DNA from: Brevipalpus yothersi
Taxonomy: Eukaryota > Arthropoda > Arachnida > Trombidiformes > Tenuipalpidae
DNA length: 64,000 bases
Reading direction: 5' to 3'
NCBI GenBank assembly: GCA_003956705.1
Contig: QZCP01000001.1
Coordinates: 159,346-223,345 of the forward strand
The notes below the pieces were generated by a model, which was not told the DNA's origin, ran no database searches, and was given only the letters and a program-made list of their open reading frames with translations. Every line of letters begins with the position of its first letter. Position 1 is the first letter of the stretch. Of this stretch, positions 35,923 through 46,454 are shown one piece after another. The position numbers and the translations under genes are program-made.

Positions 35923-36214
35923 TACTGCTGTTTTCAAAAAGTTTGAAACACTCTCCATATCTCTACTGATATTCTGCCAAAAGATAATTTTTGGCCACCA
36001 GATAGACAGCAACGATAATATTTGACCACGATATTGACTCTTATCCCACTGATTTTAACCATAATCAGTGGAAATTCATGTTTGATAGCCATTTTTCCAA
36101 AGATATCGTGGTCAAAAATTATCGTTGCTGTCTATCTGGTGGCCAAAAATTATCTTTTGGCAGAATATCAGTAGAGATATGGAGAGTGTTTCAAACTTTT
36201 TGAAAACAGCAGTA
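35923..36214. repeat. Long near-perfect inverted repeat (fold-back)
   Basis: Arms of 112 bp (35923-36034 and 36103-36214) are inverted copies; I found one mismatch (36020/36117). The 68-base centre contains its own 9-bp hairpin (CCACTGATT/AATCAGTGG). No target-site duplication is obvious and no coding potential exists beyond the mirrored frames. It lies about 480 bases before the DAP1 start codon. It is either a fold-back/MITE-like element or a source of hairpin RNA. Confidence 0.93.
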
Positions 36215-36693
36215 ACAGCAATAATAGCAGCTTCCCTGTTTTCCATAGGAAAACATGAAATCAAGTTTTCTGCTCATCAAAATCTGGCATCAAGGTATCA
36301 TCTCAAGTATCCATGACCGATTAAAATCATCTGTTGATATCAGAGAGATGTACAAAAAAAACAGAAATAATTCCAAAAATGACAGGCTTATAAAAAGGGA
36401 ACATTTTTTTCGCTTCGAAAATAACGTTTTTTTTTTCTTCTCTCGAGGCTTGTTTTTTGTTATTCGTTTTCACACACACATTTGCCTTGGATCGACACAT
36501 CACATGTCTCTGGCGCTGGTCACTTGAGCTTGGACATCTGTTTTTCTTTGTTCAATTTTCATTTCAAACTGAAACTCTGTTGATTCCCATAACAATTTAA
36601 TTAGTGTGCCCTACAGTCTTTTGGTAGTGACAATTGTACAATTAGAAATTATAGTGAGAGACACGTGTGATCGATCGTGATTACGAATACAAC

Positions 36694-39600
36694 ATGTCTT
36701 CGGTGGAAGAAAGTTGCCAATTGAAAGCTGGACATCCTCCAGCGGGTAAGTTACAATTTGTTTGTACATTGTTCTTTTTTGGGAAGAAGAAGAATAAATT
36801 CTCGGTTGAAAGTTTCATTTTCTTGATTATTTTTGTTTTAATGTAACTCAATGTTGGCGGATGTATCATCTTGAGATGTTTCAATTTGTGTGATCATAAT
36901 CTGATGAACACTTTCGTGTACAAATGAGTGTGCAAAACTTGCTCTGCTTTCGAGCAGTGAACACACATGATTGAAGTGTCAAAGTTTGTTCAGAATGACA
37001 CGGAAAAAGAAGATCAGACAAACATAAATCATGTCATGTGATGGTAATTATTACATTATCTAGCAGTAATTAAAATTTTCTTTCCAGAACAAGAAGAATA
37101 ATTTGTATGTCTACTTGACACTTCATCTTTCTTGATCATCATCACCATCCTTCGAGGCTGATGAGCTGATTGATCAAACTTTCTTCCATGCAAACTTATT
37201 ACACACAATTCGCAATCTCATGCTCAACACTCATTAACGTTGTTCTAACAATTTAACTTCCATAACTTCTGAATGAATCAATACTCTTCACTTGATCACA
37301 CACACACACACACATACAAGTTCAGGGATAGTTTTTCTTTTTTCAAAAATATATATATATACAGTAAACCACTCATGAATGCTCAACAGTTTCTCGCTTG
37401 TTCGACTTCACCCTCTCTCTTAGACATGTTATATATACATGTATTGATGTGATGGCCCACTGATCAGAATAAGTTGATACACTACTGAAATGGCAACCCT
37501 TCTTTCTCTCTTTCTTTCTTTCTTTCTCAATGATACAATGACGCTATCATTCGAATAAATGTTGCTGCTTCGCCCATTTATTGATGACTTTAACCTGATT
37601 CTGATCAATTTTCGATTGCATCGATTAAGAATTTATCTGATTCCTTAACTGTTACTACTACTATTCCATTATCCTTATCCATACCTTTCTCTCTTCCCAT
37701 CCCATGATGTGTGGATGTTTAAGCATTCATAACGACGACAATTTTACACTTACTGCCCTTTTCAATAGTAATAACAATAATAACAATAATAAAACTAAAC
37801 AACTGGAAAATGATTCAATGTCTTGTGTTTGGACGATACTTTTGCCTTCAATAATCATGATTGTGTGTCCATGATTTTTTCTCCATTGAAATATATTGAC
37901 TGTACAGTCAATTAGTCGATTCATAGAGTAGCTCTTTCCACTTATTTCCCTCCTCAAATTGATAATTTTCAGTTGTTCTACCCATCTTTCCATCTCTATC
38001 ATTCATTCAACAGTTGTACAGATTTCCATTAATCACAAGGTTTTGTTTTCATATCATTACTTCTCCAACTCTACCTCTCTACCTCTCTCTCTCCCTCTAT
38101 CCCTATTCAACACAGCTTGAGGCATTTTAGAATGAATAAAATGGACTTAAATCACTCGTGTAAGGCTCAAAAAAGTTAAACTAACCAACCGGCTAGCATT
38201 CACACACACAACAACAACCAATCTTGATCAGTGTGTAGAATTAATGGAAACTACCTAACATTTTTACCGTAAAACTGACGTCCGCATATTGATAATAGTA
38301 TGCATATGATTCCCTAAATTTTATGCGGCAATGAAGATGTGTACATGTTGAACGAAAATAGGGAGAAAAAGACGTGAAAAAATTGTGGATTGGCTGGAAA
38401 TGAAATTATGATAAGAATGCAAATTATGTATGATGCTTATGGTGATTACATGTAAGGCATCGGATTGAAGCCATATGGTGTGAATGGTGGTACAAAAGCC
38501 ATTGGATCCATTGGGAATCCAAAGTCCATTCGATGTGGATCTACTTGATATGGCATCGATACTATTTGACCTCGATCACCTTTCTCATGTGATGGCTGCA
38601 TTGTTGATTTAACTTCATTTGATGCTGCCATCATTCCTGATGTTCGTCTCTCCATTCCACCCCATCCATGATGTCCATGATGTCCATGATGGTGATGTTC
38701 ATAGTGTGGAATTGGTATTGGCAGTGGAATGTGGCTCACTTTATGCTCTTTTCCACATTTACCAGAACTTGATGTGAGAATAATCTTGTGTCCTTTACCT
38801 GAAAATGACAAGCGAATCAAGTTTTTTGATATTATAGTTAGTTAGTTTGATGAACACTACTATTTTCTTTTACATCATGATCTATCAGCATGTCAATGAA
38901 AATATGAGCCTTCAACCTGTCACATGGTAAAATTTATCCTATATCGTTCTCATTGCCGTTCATTTTGGAACTTCTTGGAATTTCTTCTTTCTTCTTTTCC
39001 TCAGGAATGTGGATGTTTTCATTCAAGAATTTGAACAGCCTCACTACTTTTTCTCTTGTTAAACACAACCTTATGATAATCTCAGGGAATATTATTTTCC
39101 ACCAGTTTAAGGTCCAGCCAATTGATTTCGACACCGTTCACATGATAAAAATTTAAAATTCTTCATCGCACTGAAAATTCGTTACGCGCTTCATACACCT
39201 CTAGCTCATGAAATATTTTCGATGCGAATCGAATCAATTATCAGTAGCTTGGATATCTTATATTCCACTTGAGTCAACAGTTATGAATGCTTAAAATTTT
39301 ATCAATAGCGGTGTAAGTGTGTGAATATCAATTATTCAGCAATCTTCTATCCAAATTCATTTCATTCATTTTGATCGTTATTTCTTACCCTTTTTTCCCT
39401 TCTTTTTGCCTCCACCACCAGTTTTCACAATTGTTTTTGCACCTCCACCGCATCCAGATCCGCCACCTCCATTGTTAATTACTATCACATCTTCCTGGCT
39501 TTTACCACCGGCTTCTACATAGCACAAATTCACAAAAACTAATGATAAACACAGCAAACACCACAGTGGGCTCATGATTGAAAATTTTGTTGACTACTAT

Positions 39601-41429
39601 TTTTAATTAATTATATAATTTCTCCTATCTACTAAGGGAATTCGACTTTGAACGTCGAATTGTGGCCTTGATAAGATGTCACAAAAATATTATCCAAAAA
39701 CTTTGACTGTAACAGTTGATGAAGATGTTTCAGTCTGTCAGTAGAAAAATGTTTTTGAGTTGTTGGAGAAACACTACAATCAAACGATGATGTTAATAAG
39801 CTGGATCACTGGTGATGACAAAAGTGAATCTGCTTGTCGACAAGAATCAGACGGGACTGGGGCGATGTGTATGTATGTGAATGTATTTTCTTGTCGATCA
39901 GTTTCGAGTGAAAACTATACAAAAAATGAAAATGATCAACAAATGGTATTCAGTTAATATACTTAACCTTTCTCGCTCGGACGATTTTTCTCTACTTTTT
40001 GTACGCTCCTACGAATTCTGGAGGAATATAATCTATAAACAGTAAACAGTTAGCTCTTCTTTCTCTCTCTCTCTACATTGAAACGAAAGGGGTGGTGGGG
40101 AAATGAAGAAGGGCTACCCGAAAAAGCCTTACTCTTCCATTCTATTGGGGAATAAGGGGAAAGTGTATGTATTCCCTCTTACAAAAAGTAAGGTACCTTT
40201 TACCAAGTCCCAAAAAAGTAATCAAGAGTGAAAAGGCTCAACCTCCTTATTCTATGTCGTTGTCTATCCTCTTGAGGTATTCCTTCATCGTGTTCTCTCT
40301 CTCTCTTCCTTTCCCACTCCCACTACTACTACTGTATGTAATATAATACCAAACTCAAATTTTCTGTCTTCATCTACAAACGGCCTGAATAAGATAGCTT
40401 CTGTCAAGCTTTCATGGGCTCCATGATTAGCCTCCGTTTTTCGAAAGCTTAATCAATGTGCATAAGCGATTTCATACTCATTTTTTCTTGACATCCCCTC
40501 TTTCACATTGATCATCATCAGCTCGACACACTATTTGCATGTTTAATGCTTATTCTACTTTTGGAAATCCAGATTAACCATTTTTAATTGACTTCGATAG
40601 GAATCGTTGATATGGATTGATATGAATTGAGAGAGAATTCAAGGAATTCACCCACATAATTGGCCGATTATTTGATTTGATGAATTTTATTTTTTCACAC
40701 TTTCTCTGATCTCTTATCTGGAGTAGATTCTTCCATTCTCTACTAACAAACAGCATTTGTTGCCAAATTGACACACACATTTATCTGATAGTCTCACCAT
40801 GATATTCATCTGACCATTGCTCCTGAAGAGCTTAAGAGTTGTCTGGTGGGACTTTTTCTCAGAATATCTTTTCACTGCAACACTTCCGAGAACTTCCAGG
40901 TTTCTGAACTTTTTTTTCTATTCTTTTCAATTGAAATCATATCAAATACTCTGTCATGAGATTCCAGTGAAGCACTTCCTTTGCTGTTAGTATCGATTCC
41001 AATTGGCTACTGGAATAAGAAGAAGAAGAGCAAATGACTTAGATGATCTCACCAAGATTTCTTTTTTTAATGTGAAAAAATGTTCATGATAATGCTAATG
41101 AATCTTTTTTTATTGTAATTTTGAGAAATGAATCTTTTCTAAATTATCACGCCCGAATCATTTAGTATCCATTTCCCTCCTCTCTCATGTTTTTCTTTTT
41201 ATTGGCATAAATTCATAAGCGTGTCTAAACTCCATGTCATACTTGACTCGCTTGCATTTTTCAGATTCTCTCTCTTTCTTTCTCTTCTTTCTCTCATCTG
41301 TCCTGAAATTAGTTCGTTTTGTGTATCATTCATTAATTTGGGATTGTCTCAGCGTGCACATGTAATTACTTACTTTCTGATAATCAATTCAATCCATAAT
41401 TTTCTTCGAATAATTTGAGTTCGATTTTT

Positions 41430-41474
<45 letters not shown>

Positions 41475-42521
41475 ACTCTTTCTTTCTTTTTTCTTCTAAA
41501 TTTAGTAAACAAGTTTCGCTCTCAAAAAACTTGAGCCTGACTTTTCGAATGCCAATTCGAGCTCAATCTCGATTGACATTCTCATGAGACTCTTATTGCC
41601 GGATCATGATTGATCATCTCTTATCATTCTATATGGAGAGCTTGTCAATACAAAGTGTTCTTTTGAGGCCCAGCTATGATGGAAAATACAGAGATGTAGG
41701 AGATGAAATTGACAGTTTTGGCAAAATCCTTTTTCGAGATTATTGTTGCAAATCTTAAGTATCGAATATGTGCATATTGAGAATTGAAAACTTTGAGGAA
41801 AGAATTTTGCTCCAGCTAATTAACCAAATAGATATTCAAGTTTGTTAATGAAAATTGATTCTTCAATAGAACTTTTCTCTAGAATTATCATTTTCCCTAT
41901 CAAGGCTGCCAATTCCCAATTTGGCTAGTCATTTTTTCTATCTGAATTATTCGTAGAAGAAAGAAAAACTTGGTCTATCCGAAGGTCCAGTTATACTGTT
42001 CATAAAATGTTGCTTATTGCGTGATAGTTTATGACTCCAGAAGAATATGATGCTCTACCGTTGTCAACGTAATATTTTTTTTCTGAATAAGCTTATTAGA
42101 TACATTCTTTCTTTGTAACAGTAAAAGTTGCTGGCATGCGAGTGGCAAACCTAAAAACAAAGGAAGGAGAAAAAGAAGTGCTCAAAGCATCATCTAAAGA
42201 AAACAGCCATGGATCCAGCTCAACAATGCCGCCAAGTCCTCTCAAAATTCAGAGCATTCTTTTCTCCTCATCATCTGTAATCAAGGCAAGTGGAGTCAGC
42301 TTTTCTCAGATCAAGCATGCTCTCGGAAAATAATGAATCTCTATCAGAATCTGAATTATCTTCGCCAACTAATTTTAATGCGTAAAATCTTGTGACTTTT
42401 ACAGAATGACAGCGACTTCCCGCCTGAAGCTGTCAAGGCATTTCATGAGAAACCAACTCCTTCTCACGAATTCCGGCCAGCACACCAGAGACAAAATATC
42501 ATCATGCAGCCAAGAAAATGA
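36694..42521 (+). CDS. DAP1: Death-associated protein 1
   Basis: Small proline-rich cytosolic protein; the vertebrate homologue is an mTOR substrate that restrains autophagy. Exons 36694-36745, 42122-42294 and 42405-42521 give about 113 residues (human 102). Evidence is the block KAGHPPAVKVAGMR spanning the first junction, DFPPEAVKAFHEKP opening exon 3 and the C-terminal QPRK, all matching the DAP1 family as recalled. Exon 2 may instead end at 42276 with a better-looking GTAATC donor; I prefer 42294 because it keeps the VIKASG segment that resembles human VIARG. The first intron is 5.4 kb, very long for this genome, and holds a gene on the opposite strand. An AATAAA is at 42725. Confidence 0.92.
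38446..39575 (-). CDS. Secreted Gly/Lys/His-rich protein nested in the DAP1 intron
   Basis: Unrecognised family. Exons 39575-39389 and 38798-38446 join at a phase-1 GT-AG intron (590 bases) to give 179 residues. The N-terminus is a clear signal peptide (about residues 1-22, cleavage after YVEA). Then come a Gly-rich stretch with one Cys (GGGGSGCGGG), a basic GKKKGKKG run across the junction, HYEHHHHGHHGHHGWGG, and a Met/Pro/Phe-rich C-terminus (PMAFVPPFTPYGFNPMPYM). A 9-base ATGTCCATG-type repeat underlies the HGH units. Composition suggests an extracellular matrix, cuticle or metal-binding protein; that is inference from composition only. Confidence 0.75.
41435..41471. repeat. (CT)n microsatellite, 37 bases
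   Basis: Uninterrupted CT dinucleotides within the DAP1 first intron. Confidence 0.95.
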
Positions 42522-44562
42522 GCTGTATTCATGAATTACACATGAATACTTTGTTTTCACCAGCAAGATTGAAAACTCTCATCGAAATGGTCGGACTCTG
42601 GAGGGGTGACGTATTTTGCCTATGAATTGGATTCATCACCAATGAAGCTGGACTTCTCTACCGTTCCAACTATATTTCAGGAAAATGATAATTATCAAGC
42701 CAATCTTTGAAAAATTACGATCAAAATAAAATATAGCTGAGCTCTTAACTTCTCATATAATCAATCTATCATTTCGATGGGGGATGGCTCTTAGAAAGTG
42801 AACTTTTTATTGAAAAATGGATGAACAATAATCCTCAAGTCATGATGCTAGGCTATAGTCTATAAACTCTACCAGATTCTGCTGAATGAGTTAACTCTTA
42901 GAGATTCCATTCATCTTCTACCTTTCTTCAGAGAGTAAACAAAATCTGAATAAGTTGAAAAGTTAAGCAAGCCAAGTATGCCCAGTCAGCCTGATTTAAT
43001 CGTAATGTGCTGTATACATGAACAACAAATCATCTCTGCTCTCTATGATAAGAATATCGTCCATTGTCCATCTAATTCTTGTAAATGCTTAGTATCATGT
43101 GATGCCTAGCAATACTTAGGCGTGTAAATTACAGTTACTCATAATTTTTACATGGTCAAAAACGAGATGGAATTTTTTCGTTAGTTTCAGACCCCTCAAG
43201 GCTAAAGATTGAAACGAGAATCAAATGCTTCGCATTCGCTTCTATATGGTGCTAAAAGTATAGCAATTTTCATTTTCAATCATGAAACTAGAGCCGTCTA
43301 TTTTAACAGAAGAGTGAGAAAGTTCATCGAAGCCATTGTTAGAATATTGAACGCTAAAAGACTGTAGGGAAAAAAAGTTGGTAAGCTCGAAGGCCGCTCT
43401 TTTTAAATGTCAATTAGATTGGATAGAAAAGTCACGATCACTTCGATCTTCAAATGAGAGATGGTATTCCTTTTGTTTAGTCATATTTTTTTGATCTGGT
43501 CGTTTTTTTCAATAATGTAGATCGAGAGGCTGCTTTTTTTCTTCATTTGCTCATGAAGCTGTTGGGGGAAAACTCTCGACTGATAGAGAAGGCTACTGAT
43601 GATTTTAGAGAGAGAGAGAGATAGAGAAAGTGAAATGCAATTGATTCGCTATCAAATGGTTCAATGTAGAAGCAAAAACGATGATATTGAATCCTATCTG
43701 CATGTACAGGAGCGCAATCGAAAAGAAAACGAACCTTATGAGAGAACAAAAAAGAAATAATCTTCAATCAAATATTCTCGCTCAATATTAACTTGACATT
43801 TCCTTGTTGCGAAATTATCGAAATCAAGCTTATGAAAATGGATTCAGATAGAAAGAAAGAGAATGAACAGATGATCGGGGTTCACGTTCACGGCTGGAGA
43901 TGAGCAACGATTGAAGAGAAAAGATTCACTTGTTACAAATTTTATTTCTCTCTCTTTTTCTCTTTCTTACTTTCTTTCTTATTTGCACACTTGCTGCTAA
44001 CTTGTCTCATATTATTTCAAGTTCAAGTATCCAAGTTTTCCACAATGGCTTGAATTCGTGAATAGAATTGGAACGCTCACAAGATGTTGAATGCTGGCCA
44101 GAGTAAATCGTTGTTCCAAGAAGTATGGTTCCTTCAAGTGTAGGAGGGAAAGTCTTTTCGCTCGAGTGAATCAATCTATTCATGATCAAGGGAAACCTCC
44201 CATCTTCCATGGAGATCTCTCATGAAACTTTACTCGATACTCTGTTATCATGTGTTCGGATTATTACCGTTGACGATCATTGAGTATGTGTGTGTTAATA
44301 TTTGGCCCATAAGAGAGCAATGATTTCAATATTGCTCAAGTTGGCTAGAATCCGATGTAATGGAGGGTGACAGAGAAGTTCATTTGGCTTGAGTTGTCAA
44401 TTCAGCCAATCAAGATTCAGCTAATTTAACTTGAGAATTTACTCTTGAAACAAAGGGAAATTATGTACAATAGAGTAGTAGCTTTGAGAGGCACTAAACG
44501 TCCATTCATCTCTCCGTAAATTCACTCTCGAAATATTCCAATAATCGTTATGGTTTTCACAA
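42522..44562. other. Intergenic, no gene seen
   Basis: The start is probably the DAP1 3' untranslated region (polyadenylation signal at 42725). The rest is AT-rich with no recognisable exon. Confidence 0.5.
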
Positions 44563-44694
44563 TTAGTCAGCATAATAGAAACGAGTAGCCGTATTTTGAC
44601 AAATTGCTTTGGTTGCAATTTCTTCATACATTGCGAAATATTCCTTGGGACAGTCACCCAAACGCTCAAAGTATGGTAAAAATTTTTCGAGAAC
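44563..44694 (-). CDS. Possible orphan terminal exon
   Basis: On the minus strand a good polypyrimidine tract and acceptor (TTTTTGGTTACAG) are followed by about 43 open codons reading VLEKFLPYFERLGDCPKEY and ending ATRFYYAD before a stop. The composition looks coding, but no family is recognised and no partner exon is certain. It could be an alternative 3' exon of an unseen gene or a decayed fragment. Confidence 0.25.
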   Translation of the reverse strand, partial: VLEKFLPYFERLGDCPKEYFAMYEEIATKAICQNTATRFYYAD

Positions 44695-44930
44695 TGTAAC
44701 CAAAAATAGGAATAGTTTTCGGAGATGGAACCTTTTCTCTTGAAGGGCTTTCAAAGTTTTTTTCTTGCCCCCTGAATTTTTCAGCTCAAAAAATGATGGA
44801 GGACATGCCAATTACTCATTAAAGCAATGATAAATGTATTACGGGAACAGTTTTTTCTTGTAAGAATTTATTCGATAATTACAAATGATTCAATTCAAGA
44901 CATTTTGTTCGTCCACTCAACAGTAAGCAG

Positions 44931-46454
44931 TTATCTCACCATTTTAGCAATAAAACTGAAGGTAAACATAAAGGTTGTGATGACAGTCAGCAGCATGACA
45001 CTTTTTTTCTTGACCATATTCCAATTGGAACTATTGGAAGAGTTAGTTTCTCCTCGTAGTAGATGATTTTCTTTCCGTAAAACTTCCAATTGTTGCTTCA
45101 ATTCTGATTCACGACTCTCATGCAAAATTTTCTCATCTCTCAGGCGACTTATCAAAATTTCCACAGCCCTACGACGTAATCTACACAATACCAGAGGTTC
45201 TCCTGTTTCAGCCATTGATTCCATGTCTTGTTGGGTGAATTTTCCATCCGTTTCGATATCCGATCCTGGCAGTAGAGAGGACATCATTATGGCAGCAGTT
45301 GGATCTGCTGGTGGTTGGCCAGCCACGTTGACTGATGATGCTATCGAGATGGTTGTTTGGTCAGCATTTGAATTGTTTCGACTTTCGATCAATGGAATCT
45401 GATTACCATCCCATGGAAGATCACTCATATCTGCTTGGATCTCTTCCGTATTGTCCATCATGTCGATCACATTATCTGGAAAGTTATCTTCAATCACCTC
45501 ATCAAACTCTTCGGACAGAGGATCGGTTAAATCATCATCATCCTCATCGTCTAGTAGTAAACCTTCAGGAACTTCATCGATCATTTGACCATCATAAATT
45601 TCGGATGATGAAAATTCTGATGATTGTGAACGATTGGCTAGTGAATGGAATATATCATAATATTCATCTTCAAGCTCTTCAATTTTTCGACGTCTACTAT
45701 CCATTGCAATGGCCAGTGCTTCCAATCCACTTGGTCCTGATGCACTGTTGTTATCATCTGAACTGTCATGATCACCAACATTCGAATTTGATTCCATGAA
45801 TCCACTCTCTTCGGACATTTGTTTCGGTTTGTGGGCAAAATTTTGGCGAAGTGCTTCGGTAAGAAATTCTTCTTTACCTGGCTTACGTTTACGAACATTT
45901 AGCCTACTCCAATCATCGCGAGTAGTTTCCAATTGTTGTCGTAAACGTTGCAATAGTTTACGTTTCTCTTGGAATTCATATTTCATGATAGCATCACGAG
46001 TTTTCGAATTTTCATATTTCGCTTGCAACTCTTGGATCAATTTAGCGCCCGATTCCAAGTCTATGGGTGTACCATTTAAGCGTTTCTGGAGACATTGTAT
46101 ATTGTAGGCCAAACAGAAGCCTAATCGATGAGATTCTTCCACTTCTTTGCGAAGTTGATCAATTTTATTGAGTAAAATTCCACAATCAACTGATTCATTT
46201 TTGTCAATCTTGGAACCAATACTATTGCATTCAGCTGATTTTGGTCTTTGATAAAGGTCATAACCACTTTTTCTTTCTCGAAGATTCAACAATTTTTTCA
46301 ATATTTTGGCATGAAGATTAAAATTTTTAGCTTCTTTTATCAAATCATCACATTGATCTAGTATCTGTTCTGATGGCACATCACTGACCAAACCATCATC
46401 ACCAGATTCATTTGAATCACAATTCTCAATCAATTTACTAGGAGATTCCATCAT
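44931..46454 (-). CDS. Tail-anchored coiled-coil protein, family not recognised
   Basis: I do not recognise the family. A single coding exon gives 507 residues from paired ATGs at 46454/46451; a strong acceptor (CGTTGTTCAG) ends one base before the ATG, so a 5' untranslated intron is likely. Visible structure: an acidic N-terminus, coiled coils at about residues 30-75 and 95-215 (LLQRLRQQLETTRDDWSRL), an acidic disordered middle (DDEDDDDLTDPLSEEFDEV), a further coiled coil at about 425-475 (RLRRRAVEILISRLRDEK, then LKQQLEVLRKENHLL), and a C-terminal membrane anchor (about 480-502) followed by AKMVR. The layout suggests a tail-anchored adaptor on ER, Golgi or mitochondria facing the cytosol; the compartment is unknown. 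Confidence 0.85.
   Translation of the reverse strand: MMESPSKLIENCDSNESGDDGLVSDVPSEQILDQCDDLIKEAKNFNLHAKILKKLLNLRERKSGYDLYQRPKSAECNSIGSKIDKNESVDCGILLNKIDQLRKEVEESHRLGFCLAYNIQCLQKRLNGTPIDLESGAKLIQELQAKYENSKTRDAIMKYEFQEKRKLLQRLRQQLETTRDDWSRLNVRKRKPGKEEFLTEALRQNFAHKPKQMSEESGFMESNSNVGDHDSSDDNNSASGPSGLEALAIAMDSRRRKIEELEDEYYDIFHSLANRSQSSEFSSSEIYDGQMIDEVPEGLLLDDEDDDDLTDPLSEEFDEVIEDNFPDNVIDMMDNTEEIQADMSDLPWDGNQIPLIESRNNSNADQTTISIASSVNVAGQPPADPTAAIMMSSLLPGSDIETDGKFTQQDMESMAETGEPLVLCRLRRRAVEILISRLRDEKILHESRESELKQQLEVLRKENHLLRGETNSSNSSNWNMVKKKSVMLLTVITTFMFTFSFIAKMVR

Larger units (their letters stand above)
33287..36693. other. Gene-poor region between the bZIP gene and DAP1
   Basis: Divergent promoters should lie at its ends (bZIP minus, DAP1 plus). 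Contents seen: a polypyrimidine-rich stretch (33760-33925), a CT microsatellite (34561-34632) and a long inverted repeat (35923-36214). Open frames here are low complexity (poly Leu/Phe/Ser from CT repeats) and not credible genes. Confidence 0.55.
36746..42121 (+). other. DAP1 first intron, 5.4 kb
   Basis: Apart from the nested minus-strand gene it contains low-complexity tracts: CA repeats (about 37298-37316), a CT tract (41435-41471) and TTTC repeats near 37503. No other exon recognised. Confidence 0.6.

Noticed and set aside
35710..36316. Two identical peptides (starting MLSIWWPK) on opposite strands
   Set aside because: They are mirror images from the arms of the inverted repeat and not genes.
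45335..45799. 154-codon plus-strand open frame
   Set aside because: Antisense shadow of the acidic region of the tail-anchored protein gene; His/Tyr-rich composition is a by-product.
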